DNA of 64,000 nt from Parabacteroides acidifaciens (GTDB lineage: Bacteria; Bacteroidota; Bacteroidia; Bacteroidales; Tannerellaceae): positions 29,625 through 93,624 of the forward strand of contig NZ_QREV01000009.1 of assembly GCF_003363715.1 (NCBI RefSeq). The letters run 5' to 3'. This document shows positions 24,397-33,731 of the stretch, one piece after another (the stretch's first letter is position 1; the number at the start of each line of letters is the position of its first letter). A model generated the notes under the pieces. That model had not been told where the DNA came from. It made no database searches and was given only the letters and a program-made list of their open reading frames with translations. The position numbers and the translations under genes were made by a program.

Positions 24397-26706
24397 TTAT
24401 CTCTTTTGTTTATCGTTCACTGAGAATGAATACGGGAAATCTTCCGGGTTCACGCCTCTCTGCATATTCGGCTTGTCGCCCATCTGGATGTCCAGCACAC
24501 CGCCTTTCAACAGTTCGAAGTGTTCCAGGTAGTTCTTCGTATAGTTTTTTCCATTGAATGTCATCGATTCAATGTAGATGTTCTTGTCGCTGTTGGCGGG
24601 AGCATTGATCACCAGGTTCTTTCCGTTCTCGAAATGCAGTGTGGCTTTCTTAAACAGCGGAGCGCCGAGCACGTACTGTGTCGTTCCGGGAGCAACCGGA
24701 TAGAATCCGAGGGCGGAGAAGACATACCAGGCGGAAGTCTGCCCGTTATCCTCGTCACCGCAATAACCGTCAGGAGTCGGCGAGTACATACGGTTCATCA
24801 CCTGGCGCAACCAGTATTGGGCTTTCCAGGGTTCGCCTGCATAGTTATACAGATAGATCATGTGCTGGATCGGCTGGTTGCCGTGTGCATAGTTACCCAT
24901 GTTCATAATCTGCATTTCGCGGATTTCATGGATCACCTGCCCGTAATAACTGTCGTCGAATACAGGCGGCACGGCAAATACGGAATCCAGCATGGCCACA
25001 AACTCCTTTTTTCCGCCCATCAGGTCGATCAGTCCCTGCGGGTCGTGGAAGACAGACCAGGTGTAGTGCCAGCTGTTGCCTTCCGTGAATGCATCGCCCC
25101 ATTTCAGCGGAGAGAAGGGGGCCATAAAGGTACCGTCCTGGTTCTTACCGCGCATCAGCTTGGTTTCCTTGTCGAACAGGTTCTTATAATTCATTGCCCG
25201 CTTTGCATAGAGGTCCAGTTCCTTTTTAGGACGGCCCAGATCTTTGGCTATCTGGTAGATGCACCAGTCGTTATAGGCATATTCCAGTGTGCGGGCTGCA
25301 TTCTCGTTGATTTTTACATCGTAAGGCACATAGCCCAGCTTGTTGTAGTATTCATATCCGAGACGGCCGGTAGAGGAAACGGTCGGATGTACATTTTCCG
25401 TTCCGTGGATCAGGCCTTTATAGAGCGTTTCCAGGTCGTCCACCTTTATGCCTTTCATATAGGCATCGACCAATACGGAGGCAGAGTTGTTGCCGACCAT
25501 GCAACCGCGATGTCCAGGACTTGCCCATTCGGGGAAGAACCCGCTTTCTTTATAGGTATTAATCAAGCCTTCCTGCATCTCCTTCGCCATCGTCGGATAC
25601 ATCAGGTTCAGGAATGGGAACAGGCAACGGAATGTATCCCAGAAACCGGTATCGGTAAACATATAACCCGGCAGCACCTCGCCGTTGTACGGGCTGTAGT
25701 GCACCACTTTTCCGGCAGCGTCGATTTCATAGAACTTGCGCGGGAACAGCAGCGAGCGGTACATACAGGAATAGAACGTGCGGAACTGGTCCGTCGTCCC
25801 TCCTTCCACTTCGATCTTGCCCAGTTCCTTATTCCAGGCATCCTTGCCTTTCTGAACCAGTGTATCGAAGTTATCGTTGCCCAGTTCCTTCATGTTGACG
25901 GCTGCCTGGTCGAAGCTGATAAAAGAGGAAGCGACTTTTGCATGCACGATTTCTCCTTTAGCCGTCTTGAAACCGATTACCGCTCCGACATGGTCGGAAG
26001 TCTGCTCGCGTGCGCCTTCTTTCAGGGCTGCATCCGCAAAAGTTGCTTCGTAGGTGAACGGTTTGTCGAATTCGATGATGAAATAGTTCTTGAAGTTATC
26101 GGGAACGCCGCCACTATTCTTGGTCGTATAGCCGATGATCTTGTTTTCTTCCGGGATCACCTTTATGTAAGATCCCTTATCGAGTGCGTCCACTACGATG
26201 TAAGAATGTTCGTTTTCGGGGAAAGTGAAGCGGAACATGGCGGCACGGTCGGTCGGTGTCAGTTCGGTCTTCACATCGTGCTCGGCCAGATAGACTTCGT
26301 AATAATACGGTTTGGCGATTTCGCTTTTATGTGAAAACCAACTGGCGCGTTTATCCTCGTTGAACTCCGGAGCGCCAACAACCGGCATGATGGCAAACTG
26401 TCCGTAGTCGTTGATCCAGGGGCTCGGCTGGTGGGTTTGCTTGAAACCGCGTATTTTGTTGGCCGTATAAACGTATGCCCATCCGTCGCCCATCTTTCCG
26501 GTCTGCGGTGTCCAGAAGTTCATCCCCCAGGGACGCGCAATGGCAGGATAGGTATTACCGGTCGACAATTCAAAAGTCGACTGCGTCCCCATCAAAGGAT
26601 TCACATACTCCACCGGGTCGAAAGCCGCATCTGCCGCAACGGCAGGCCTTCCTAAGCTGGTTAGCATAGCAATAAGGGCAAAAGCCCATATACTTTTTTT
26701 CTTCAT
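24397..26706 (-). CDS. GH92 alpha-mannosidase, canonical form
   Basis: The 769-residue protein has a cleavable signal peptide (to about AVA-A24). It then follows the GH92 pattern: FDPVEYVNPLMGT, FTDTGFWDTFRCLFPF, NSASVLVDAYMKG, TLEYAYNDWCIYQIA, the acid-bearing EGNSWHYTW, YAHGNQPIQHMIYLYNYAGEPW and the base motif GDEDNGQTSAWYVFSALGFYPV. It releases mannose from alpha-mannosides with inversion and needs Ca2+. The +1 subsite segment reads GNQPIQH where alpha-1,2-specific members I remember have GNEPSHH, which hints at another linkage. It is separated from susD by a strong terminator. Confidence 0.93.
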   Translation of the reverse strand: MKKKSIWAFALIAMLTSLGRPAVAADAAFDPVEYVNPLMGTQSTFELSTGNTYPAIARPWGMNFWTPQTGKMGDGWAYVYTANKIRGFKQTHQPSPWINDYGQFAIMPVVGAPEFNEDKRASWFSHKSEIAKPYYYEVYLAEHDVKTELTPTDRAAMFRFTFPENEHSYIVVDALDKGSYIKVIPEENKIIGYTTKNSGGVPDNFKNYFIIEFDKPFTYEATFADAALKEGAREQTSDHVGAVIGFKTAKGEIVHAKVASSFISFDQAAVNMKELGNDNFDTLVQKGKDAWNKELGKIEVEGGTTDQFRTFYSCMYRSLLFPRKFYEIDAAGKVVHYSPYNGEVLPGYMFTDTGFWDTFRCLFPFLNLMYPTMAKEMQEGLINTYKESGFFPEWASPGHRGCMVGNNSASVLVDAYMKGIKVDDLETLYKGLIHGTENVHPTVSSTGRLGYEYYNKLGYVPYDVKINENAARTLEYAYNDWCIYQIAKDLGRPKKELDLYAKRAMNYKNLFDKETKLMRGKNQDGTFMAPFSPLKWGDAFTEGNSWHYTWSVFHDPQGLIDLMGGKKEFVAMLDSVFAVPPVFDDSYYGQVIHEIREMQIMNMGNYAHGNQPIQHMIYLYNYAGEPWKAQYWLRQVMNRMYSPTPDGYCGDEDNGQTSAWYVFSALGFYPVAPGTTQYVLGAPLFKKATLHFENGKNLVINAPANSDKNIYIESMTFNGKNYTKNYLEHFELLKGGVLDIQMGDKPNMQRGVNPEDFPYSFSVNDKQKR

Positions 26707-26821
26707 AATATCGTTACTATTTATATTAAAAATTTAACCATGAATATCTTATAGCGTTTATTATTCAAACGACTCTAATTCATACAAATATAATGATTAT
26801 TCCAATAATAAAAAAGCGCTG

Positions 26822-26858
26822 AAAAAAAAAGGGGAGACAAATAGAACTGTCTCCCCTT
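26822..26858 (-). terminator. Strong terminator between susD and the GH92 pair
   Basis: On the minus strand AAGGGGAGACA pairs perfectly with TGTCTCCCCTT around an 8-nt loop and is followed by a run of T. It lies 60 bp after the susD stop and 116 bp before the GH92 start, so the glycosidase genes need read-through or their own promoter. Confidence 0.88.
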
Positions 26859-26886
26859 CCAATAAATCCGTCTATATTTTGATTTC

Positions 26887-26910
26887 CGGTTTATCCCTCC
26901 GGATAAACCG
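26887..26910. repeat. Perfect 10-bp hairpin after susD
   Basis: CGGTTTATCC, a 4-nt loop and GGATAAACCG. It lies just beyond the susD stop (26918) and before the main terminator. It may stabilise the 3' end of the susCD mRNA. Confidence 0.75.
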
Positions 26911-26917
26911 CCGTCAT

Positions 26918-28495
26918 TTATTTAAGAGAATAGCCGTCATTCTGGGTCAGACTCGGGTTGCGTTGGATTTCATTGATAGAAATCGGCCATAACAGGTCTG
27001 TTTTCTTAAATGTAGCTCCCGATGCATTTGTAGCACCAACCAGCTCTTGGAAATCAACTTTGCCCGCTTCCGTCTCGGAGATTACCGGGAATTTGCCGGT
27101 ACGCAGACAGTCATCCCAAATCTTAAATTCCAACGGGAACTCGCGCAAACGTTCCAACCAACATTCTTTTATAAATAAATCTTTCGACAGGGCCTGCAAC
27201 TCGCTTGCATATTGTGCGACGGTCTTGCCATTCATGTCGGCACGGGCTTTCACCTGCGCCAGGCAGTTGGCAGCTTCAGCCGTAACACCTGTGCTTTGTG
27301 CTATGGATTCGGCGGCAACCAACAACGCTTCCGCATAACGGAAGAAGTTCTGGTCTTTCGTTCCGCGTCCTGTTGTCAACAAAGCATCTTCATCAAACCA
27401 GTACCAACAGCCGGCTGCCGATTTCGATTCCCATACGGCTCCGGTATTCGGGTTCGTGTATTTCCAATGGAAGAACTGATTCGGCTGGATACGCAAGTCT
27501 TCCTTGTCATATACATTCAGGAAGCGGTTGGTAGGACCGTACACACGTTCCATGATCGAATAGGTTCCGAATGTAGCCACGGCAGAAGCATCGCAGGAAT
27601 AAGTAGGCCACCAGTCGCCGGTATGAATAGAAGCATCATATTCGACAGCATAGATCACCTCATCCAAATCGTCTGTCGTACGAAGTTTATTAAAGGCGCT
27701 ATTCATGGCAAGATCCTCGTTAGCCGTCAGTTTGTGGGGAGATTCCACAACCATTTTGGCATAAGTGGCGGCATCCGCATACTTGCCTTGCTGCAAATAA
27801 ACATCGGCCAGCATCATGGCAGCCGCATATTTCGTAATACGATGTGCGTTATCTGCAAACTTGGCAGCGGGAAGGACCTCTACGGCTTCTTTCAAATCCG
27901 CCTCGATCAATGTATAAACAGTTTCAACCGGAGTACGTTCGAGATACAGGTTTTCGATCGACTCATACGGTTCGGTCGGCATCGGGACTGCTCCTAACAT
28001 TTTCACCAGGTAAAAATAATTGAATGCGCGGAAGAATTTTGCTTCTGCAATCAATCTCGCGGATGTCGATTCACTCATTGCGATGTCCGGAATATGCTTG
28101 ATCGCGCCGTTCGCAATATTGATAGATTTATAACACTCATCCCAAACGCCATCTATCATACTGGATACAGTACTGGTATTCTGCTGGCGGGTCAGTTCGC
28201 GCGCATATTTACAAACAACTTCCTGTCCTTCATAACTGTTCGTAAAATATCCGGTCAGCATACCGGAGATCGAAGCGTTCGGACCGATATAAGCAGAGGG
28301 AGCCTGCGCGATACGCATAACGGCTCCATTGCGATACAAGTAATTGACATTCGCCTCTGCCTGTTCTGCAGTCTTGTAATAGTCAACGGAAGTCAAGGAA
28401 GATTTAGGATTTTCATCCAGGAAATTACAGGACGTCATACCTGCCAGGCCGACGCATAATATAGCGATTGTTAATATCTTTCTCATTTTCTTCAT
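26918..28495 (-). CDS. SusD/RagB-family glycan-binding lipoprotein
   Basis: The 525-residue protein has a lipoprotein signal with Cys23 (LAGMTSCNFLDENP), the usual SusD opening. It then has the TPR-like helices and RagB/SusD C-terminal part (..WDDCLRTGKFP.. ending LLWPISINEIQRNPSLTQNDGY). It forms the lid of the SusC transporter at the cell surface and captures the oligosaccharide. It starts 15 bp after susC on the same strand. With two GH92 genes behind it, the ligand is probably an alpha-mannoside. Confidence 0.95.
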   Translation of the reverse strand: MKKMRKILTIAILCVGLAGMTSCNFLDENPKSSLTSVDYYKTAEQAEANVNYLYRNGAVMRIAQAPSAYIGPNASISGMLTGYFTNSYEGQEVVCKYARELTRQQNTSTVSSMIDGVWDECYKSINIANGAIKHIPDIAMSESTSARLIAEAKFFRAFNYFYLVKMLGAVPMPTEPYESIENLYLERTPVETVYTLIEADLKEAVEVLPAAKFADNAHRITKYAAAMMLADVYLQQGKYADAATYAKMVVESPHKLTANEDLAMNSAFNKLRTTDDLDEVIYAVEYDASIHTGDWWPTYSCDASAVATFGTYSIMERVYGPTNRFLNVYDKEDLRIQPNQFFHWKYTNPNTGAVWESKSAAGCWYWFDEDALLTTGRGTKDQNFFRYAEALLVAAESIAQSTGVTAEAANCLAQVKARADMNGKTVAQYASELQALSKDLFIKECWLERLREFPLEFKIWDDCLRTGKFPVISETEAGKVDFQELVGATNASGATFKKTDLLWPISINEIQRNPSLTQNDGYSLK

Positions 28496-28510
28496 CTGAT
28501 TAATTGTTGA

Positions 28511-31500
28511 TTAAAAAGTCACATTCACACCGAACGTAAATGTCCGGGCTCTCGGATATGAGAAGAAGGTCATATTCTGACCGAATTTGTCCATCTGGGA
28601 AGAGCTTTCAGGATCATATCCGTTAAACTCTTTCGAACAAAGCAAGAATGCATTGTTCACATTTGCATACAAGCGCAAACCTGATAAACCGAGAGATTTA
28701 ATCATATTCGGCTCAAAGTTATATCCGAGCTGAATCAGGTTACAACGCAGGTAAGAACCATCGGCCACCCACTGGGAATCTGTTTTTGTATCCTGTCCTG
28801 CATGGTCTATACCGTTATGCTTGCCGCTGCTCAGGTAAATCATCTGCTGCATCGCATCCGGGTTTGTTCCGTCATAAGCATCATACAAAATGTTGCTCAA
28901 ACCGTTGGTAATACCAAAACGGTCGTAGGTAGAGTGATAAAAACGCTGCAAGGTTTCGACACCCCAGACAAACTGCATATCGACAGTCAAATCAAAGTTC
29001 TTATAGCTGAATGTATTCACAAAGCTACCGGTCCAGTCAGGCAAACCTTTACCGATGATCTCTTTTTCTTCAGAACGTTTGGCACGTCCGATCTGATTCT
29101 TCTCGCAGTTTCCTGCTTCAAAATCTTCTTTGGTATATACGCCGTAACGTTTGTATCCGTAGAAACTACCCATACTTTCGCCGACACGCAGGATGCTACC
29201 TCCGTTTACCCAATCGTACATGTAGATGTCTTCGTCGTTATCGCCCAATGCCAGGATTTCATTCTTATTATAGTTCAGATTCAGCGTAGAAGACCATGTA
29301 AAGTCGTGCGTCTGTACAGGCGTACCATTAATCATGATATCCAATCCCTGGTTTCTCACCGAGCCTATGTTCTTGAATACAGAACTGAAACCGGTTGCAT
29401 GGGGCAATGGACAATCCAGCAGCAAGTCTGTCGTTTTCTTATTGTAGTACGAAATATCGAAGTTCAGACGGTTCTGGAACAGGCCTAAATTGAAACCGAC
29501 ATCGAACTGTCCGGTTTTTTCCCATTTCAAATCCGGATTGCCCATTGTATTGATATACGACCACGGTCCCCGTTTGCCATCCAGCAAATCGGTTCCTGCA
29601 TCCACATTCGCCAACGATTTGTAAGGATCAATTTCCGAGTTACCAGTCAGACCATAGCTGGTATGCAATTTCAGGTTACTGATCAGTTCGCTGTCTTTCA
29701 GGAAATCTTCCTGTGAGATATTCCATGCCAAACCGGCAGAAGGGAAGAATGCATATTTATTGTTTTCACCGAATTTAGAGGAACCGTCGACACGGGCCGT
29801 CACTGTTGCCGAATAACGGTCTTTATACGTGTAGGCAAAGCGCAGGAAGTAAGAGTTCATGGCCCATCTGTTCCAATCGGATTCGGGAGCTGAAGGATTT
29901 GTTCCTACCTGCATATTGTTTTCTTCATAGAAATCATCCGAGAAACCTTCCGTATATGAGCGGTCATAGCTTCTTGTACGTTCCTGCCAGGAAAGACCGG
30001 CCATAGCGTTCAAACGGTGCTCACCAAACACTTTATTGTATGTCAGGTAAGTTTCTTCCTGCCAGTACAAGGTATTGGTGTGATTGATTTCGGCACGTCC
30101 CTGTTGCTGCATGGAGATGTTGTTCAGGTCGCGGGCTGAATATTCCTTATAAGTACGCTGGTGAGAGTCGATACCCAACTGGGTTTTCAGATCCAGGCCA
30201 TCCAACAAATGGAATGTCAGGGCCATGTTTCCGAATATCTGGGTGTTATATCTCATTCTTTTCTGCTTTTCCAGAATCATGACCGGATTCGACATACCTT
30301 CCAATCCGAACATATTGCTCTGTGTCATTGAAGTCGTACTGGTCGTATATTTGCCGTCCATATCCCGCACCGGATACCAAGGCACCATTTCAATCATGGT
30401 ACGGCGTGCATCCTGTCCGCCTCCGTCTTCCGGCGTATAGCGGCCCCAAGTATGGTTCACCAACAAGTTTACGGCTGTCGACAACCAGGTAGTCGGATTG
30501 GCATCATAGGCTACTTTGGCATTCAAACGCTTGTTGTAAGTATTCATCACAATACCCTGCTGATCCGTATAGTTCAGGAAAGCACCCATAGAAGAGTTCT
30601 TGCCGGCCTGCTGGATATTGATCTGGTGGTTATGGGAGATAGCAGTACGTGTCGCTTCTTTCTGCCAATCCGTATCATAGAGCGGATTGCCATTAGCATC
30701 AAAATAATTCCGGTCACTGAACCAGTAAGAGCGGTCCAAAGACCAATCCTTACCCATGTATTCATTCTCATTGGCCAGACCGATCATGAAGGCATCACAC
30801 CACTCCTGTGAATTTAGAAGATCCATGTAACGCGCCATCTGGCTAAGGCTTACAGATCCCTGATAGCTTACCTGCGTACCTTCACCACCTTTTTTACCAC
30901 GTTTGGTTGTCACCATGATTACACCGTTGGCACCGCGCGCACCATAAATGGCAGCGGCAGAAGCATCTTTCAATACTTCCATGCTTTCGATATCATTCGG
31001 GTTAACCAACTGGAAGTCTTCCATAACGACACCGTCCACTACATACAACGGATCGGAAGAAGAGTTGATGGTTGCCATACCACGGATCACTACACGATTG
31101 GCATACGCACCCGGCTGGCTGGAGTTTGAAAAGATATTTACGCCGGACACTTTACCGCGAAGGTTTTCCAGTGCGCTGAAGTTTTGCGACTTTGCCAGTT
31201 CTTCGCCTTTGGCGACTCCGATAGAACCTGTAACATCCGATTTACGCATCGTACCGTAACCCACAACTACGACCTCTTCCAAAGCCTGTGAGTCTTCCGT
31301 CAGCATGACAGTAAAGGATGTCTGATTTCCAACCGGCAGTTCCTTTGTCAGATAACCGATAAAAGAAACTTGCAGGACAGCACCCTCCGGCACATCGGAA
31401 ATCGTAAAGTTTCCGTCCATATCCGTCATCGTGCCGTTAGTCGTGCCTTTAATAATAACATTGGCACCGGCTACCGGACCAAATTCATCATTTACGACAC

Positions 31501-31870
31501 CGGTAATCGTTTTACCATTCTGGGCAACGACCGGACTTGCGTTCTTTGTCAAAACGATATAATCGTTTTCAAACGCATACTTTACATTCGAACGACCGAA
31601 TGCTTCACTTAAATACTGAGCGACAGTTTTATTCCCTGATTTAACGGAAACTGTTTCGTTCGTATTCACTTCATTTTTACTATAGACAAACAGATAATCC
31701 GTTTGTTTCTCTACCTGATCGATAAACTCACCGATCGTCAAATTCTTTCCGCTGATATTGACCCTTGCATTTTGCGAACTCGTTTTGGCTGCAAATGAAG
31801 AGAATACGCAAAGGAAAAGAAGGAAGGCTGAAATTCTCATGACATTTAGAAATTTCGGTTCTTTTTTCAT
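28511..31870 (-). CDS. SusC/RagA-family TonB-dependent transporter with STN signalling domain
   Basis: The 1119-residue outer-membrane protein has a signal peptide and an STN domain (about 33-105, NISGKNLTIGEFIDQVEKQTDYLF). A carboxypeptidase-regulatory-like beta-sandwich follows (about 118-205, KTITGVVNDEFGPVAGANVIIKG), then the SusC plug (EEVVVVGYGTMRKSDVTGS, VDGVVMEDF, AAIYGARGANGVI) and the barrel ending ARTFTFGVNVTF. It imports oligosaccharides through TonB energy. The STN domain is the part that touches a FecR anti-sigma factor, and fecR-sigma lie just upstream, so substrate binding should induce the locus. The 150-bp leader contains a predicted antisense RNA. Confidence 0.97.
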   Translation of the reverse strand: MKKEPKFLNVMRISAFLLFLCVFSSFAAKTSSQNARVNISGKNLTIGEFIDQVEKQTDYLFVYSKNEVNTNETVSVKSGNKTVAQYLSEAFGRSNVKYAFENDYIVLTKNASPVVAQNGKTITGVVNDEFGPVAGANVIIKGTTNGTMTDMDGNFTISDVPEGAVLQVSFIGYLTKELPVGNQTSFTVMLTEDSQALEEVVVVGYGTMRKSDVTGSIGVAKGEELAKSQNFSALENLRGKVSGVNIFSNSSQPGAYANRVVIRGMATINSSSDPLYVVDGVVMEDFQLVNPNDIESMEVLKDASAAAIYGARGANGVIMVTTKRGKKGGEGTQVSYQGSVSLSQMARYMDLLNSQEWCDAFMIGLANENEYMGKDWSLDRSYWFSDRNYFDANGNPLYDTDWQKEATRTAISHNHQINIQQAGKNSSMGAFLNYTDQQGIVMNTYNKRLNAKVAYDANPTTWLSTAVNLLVNHTWGRYTPEDGGGQDARRTMIEMVPWYPVRDMDGKYTTSTTSMTQSNMFGLEGMSNPVMILEKQKRMRYNTQIFGNMALTFHLLDGLDLKTQLGIDSHQRTYKEYSARDLNNISMQQQGRAEINHTNTLYWQEETYLTYNKVFGEHRLNAMAGLSWQERTRSYDRSYTEGFSDDFYEENNMQVGTNPSAPESDWNRWAMNSYFLRFAYTYKDRYSATVTARVDGSSKFGENNKYAFFPSAGLAWNISQEDFLKDSELISNLKLHTSYGLTGNSEIDPYKSLANVDAGTDLLDGKRGPWSYINTMGNPDLKWEKTGQFDVGFNLGLFQNRLNFDISYYNKKTTDLLLDCPLPHATGFSSVFKNIGSVRNQGLDIMINGTPVQTHDFTWSSTLNLNYNKNEILALGDNDEDIYMYDWVNGGSILRVGESMGSFYGYKRYGVYTKEDFEAGNCEKNQIGRAKRSEEKEIIGKGLPDWTGSFVNTFSYKNFDLTVDMQFVWGVETLQRFYHSTYDRFGITNGLSNILYDAYDGTNPDAMQQMIYLSSGKHNGIDHAGQDTKTDSQWVADGSYLRCNLIQLGYNFEPNMIKSLGLSGLRLYANVNNAFLLCSKEFNGYDPESSSQMDKFGQNMTFFSYPRARTFTFGVNVTF

Positions 31871-31877
31871 AACTTTG
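31870..31877 (+). promoter_or_regulatory. Predicted -7 box for an antisense RNA in the susC leader
   Basis: TAACTTTG on the plus strand fits TAnnTTTG. It overlaps the susC start codon region and points away from susC. No consensus -33 is present at the ideal spacing. Confidence 0.4.
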
Positions 31878-31883
31878 CTTCGT

Positions 31884-31964
31884 TTACTTGTTAATACTTA
31901 ATTTGTTGGAATTTTGTGTTAGCTTTAGGGCCGGTAGGTGCGGGAACACTTATCGGTCCTTTTT
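31884..31964 (+). ncRNA. Predicted antisense small RNA opposite the susC leader (DonS-like)
   Basis: A -7 box (31870-31877) and a rho-independent terminator (31928-31964) on the plus strand would define an RNA of about 80 nt complementary to the 5' leader of susC. PULs of Bacteroides with sigma/anti-sigma control are known to carry such cis-encoded repressing RNAs (DonS is the studied case). Only the layout is seen here; expression is inferred. The 5' end is approximate. Confidence 0.55.
31928..31964 (+). terminator. Plus-strand terminator in the susC leader
   Basis: GGGCCGGTAGGTG (31928-31940) pairs along all 13 positions with CACTTATCGGTCC (31947-31959) using three G-U wobbles and a 6-nt loop, followed by TTTTT. 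On the minus strand the wobbles become A-C mismatches and no T run follows, so it is built for plus-strand RNA. Confidence 0.75.
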
Positions 31965-32020
31965 ATATTTTCTGTTCTCTAAATCATAGGCAGTAGCATT
32001 AAATTAAAGATTAGACATGT

Positions 32021-32995
32021 TTAGCGTATTGTGATGCAATTCGTTTCCTCGTCCTTCACAAAAGAGAAATAATAGACTTTCTGCAGGGTTTGGAGCACAC
32101 TCTCTACCCCGTCGCGCTGGCGGAACTTACCACTGAACCGGTACTGATCCAGCTTCCGGTTTTTCTGTATGATCGTTATGTCATAATAGAGTTCGAGTTT
32201 CCGGATGATCTCGCTGAAAGGGACATCGTCAAAAGCATAAATGCCTTCTTTCCACAAAAGGAAATCGGTGTTGTCATAATAGCTCTTTTCCAGCTTTTCC
32301 CCCGTCCAGAAAACACATTCATGCGGGGCGATCTGCAGGGCTTCCGCATCGTTATCGCCGCTATATACTTTGACCGAACCTTCGACCAGCGAGGCGTTAA
32401 ACTCTTCATCTCCTTTATAGGCAAAGACGTTGAACTTCGTACCTAACACTTTTATATTGGCTTTCTCTGTCGAGACGATAAAAGGGGCTTCTTCATTTCG
32501 CTTCACTTCAAAGAAGGCTTCCCCGTCCAGTTCCACCCGCCGTTCTTTCTTGTCGAAGTGGTTCGGATAACGCAAAGTCGAACGGGCATTCAACCATACG
32601 GTCGTCCCATCGTGCAGTTTCAATAAGGCACGCTGTCCGGAAGGGGTGGAAAACTCTTCATAAGCAATCACCGGCTGTTCTACGGCGGGTTCCGGCCGGT
32701 TAGTGACGAGCCAAGTCGAGACAACAGCTATGCAAACGGCAGCTGCATATCCTACAATATGCCTGTAAAGAATCGCATGCGATTCTTTTTTCCTGGAGTG
32801 TTTAAACTCCAGAAGCTTTCCTACGGCACGCGGTTCATCTTCTTCCGCCGGCATCCACGAAGTCAGGGCACGAATATTCTGTACTGAAAAGAATTCTTTC
32901 TTCAGTTCGGCATCCGTCTCCATTGCGGCAAACAACTGTTTTTTCTCTTTTGCAGTTATTTCCCCGTAAAAATATTTAGTTATCAGCTCATGCAT
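32021..32995 (-). CDS. FecR-family anti-sigma factor
   Basis: The 324-residue protein has a cytosolic N terminus that should hold the sigma factor (ELITKYFYGEITAKEKKQLF), one membrane helix at about 75-97, the periplasmic FecR domain (FSTPSGQRALLKLHDGTTVWLNARSTLRYP, VELDGEAFFEV) and a C-terminal DUF4974 domain (LYAFDDVPFSEIIRKLELYYDI-like). It inhibits the neighbouring ECF sigma until SusC, loaded with glycan, contacts its periplasmic part through the STN domain. It lies between the sigma gene (70 bp upstream) and susC. Confidence 0.95.
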   Translation of the reverse strand: MHELITKYFYGEITAKEKKQLFAAMETDAELKKEFFSVQNIRALTSWMPAEEDEPRAVGKLLEFKHSRKKESHAILYRHIVGYAAAVCIAVVSTWLVTNRPEPAVEQPVIAYEEFSTPSGQRALLKLHDGTTVWLNARSTLRYPNHFDKKERRVELDGEAFFEVKRNEEAPFIVSTEKANIKVLGTKFNVFAYKGDEEFNASLVEGSVKVYSGDNDAEALQIAPHECVFWTGEKLEKSYYDNTDFLLWKEGIYAFDDVPFSEIIRKLELYYDITIIQKNRKLDQYRFSGKFRQRDGVESVLQTLQKVYYFSFVKDEETNCITIR

Positions 32996-33065
32996 TTCTT
33001 CTGCGATTATAAAAGGGGAGCGATTATCTTTTCAGTTACCACTAAAAGACAATCGTAAATAAATA

Positions 33066-33605
33066 TTATTTAACACTAACAAGAAATAGCAACAGGGGCA
33101 GGTAGTCTTTCAGTTCGACACGAAGTTTCTTTAAAGCTATGGCGATATGGTTCTCCACCGTATTTGCCGAGATATTCAGTTCTTCGGCGATTTCCCGGTA
33201 TTTCATTCCTTCAATACGGCTTTTTAAAAATATTTCACGACAACGTTCCGGCAGTTTATCAATTGCATTTGCAATTACTTTCTCGATTTCTTCCTCTGAT
33301 GAAAAGGTATAGTTCAGCTGTTCGAGAGACATCAGCTTAAAGGATAGTTCCTGTTTATATTCTTCCGCCACCACCTTATGGCGAAGATAATCGAGGCTCC
33401 GGTTCTTTACAAGTGAAAAAAGATAGGAAACCAAGCTGATGCGGATATCCAGCACTTCCCGCTTCTCCCATAGAAGAAGGAAAACATCCTGAACCACGTT
33501 CTCGGCATCTTCTTCAAACACGACATATTCTTTTGCAAAACGGAGCATACGCGAATAATACATGACGTATATTCTATCAAAGCTATTCTGTATGTCCTTT
33601 CCCAT
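33066..33605 (-). CDS. ECF RNA polymerase sigma factor of the PUL
   Basis: The 179-residue protein has sigma-70 region 2 (FDRIYVMYYSRMLRFAKEYV, AENVVQDVFLLLWEKR) and region 4 (LPERCREIFLKSRIEGMKYREIAEELNISANTVENHIAIALKKL), the layout of Bacteroidetes FecI-like ECF factors. It should drive transcription of the susCD locus when released by the FecR protein encoded just downstream. A full -7 box lies 48 bp upstream of its start. Confidence 0.95.
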   Translation of the reverse strand: MGKDIQNSFDRIYVMYYSRMLRFAKEYVVFEEDAENVVQDVFLLLWEKREVLDIRISLVSYLFSLVKNRSLDYLRHKVVAEEYKQELSFKLMSLEQLNYTFSSEEEIEKVIANAIDKLPERCREIFLKSRIEGMKYREIAEELNISANTVENHIAIALKKLRVELKDYLPLLLFLVSVK

Positions 33606-33653
33606 AGAAGTAGAAACGTTTATTGTTTAGACTCTTAATATATGCATCGAAGG

Positions 33654-33661
33654 CAAAGATA
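33654..33661 (-). promoter_or_regulatory. Predicted -7 box for the PUL sigma gene
   Basis: The minus strand reads TATCTTTG, a full match to TAnnTTTG. A housekeeping promoter would supply basal sigma and anti-sigma. Confidence 0.55.
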
Positions 33662-33731
33662 TAAAAGATTTGTAACATACATTACAGAAAGTGCGTTTGC
33701 ATTTTTAACCAAAGACTGTTTTCTTTGTATT

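Noticed and set aside
24520..26334. 604-codon open frame antisense to the GH92 gene
   Set aside because: Shadow frame; the peptide is His/Phe/Val-rich without domains, while the opposite strand is a clear GH92.
33642..33731. Upstream start for the DAACS symporter
   Set aside because: The added 30 residues (MHRRQRYKRF..) have no family counterpart and overlap the region of the divergent sigma promoter.
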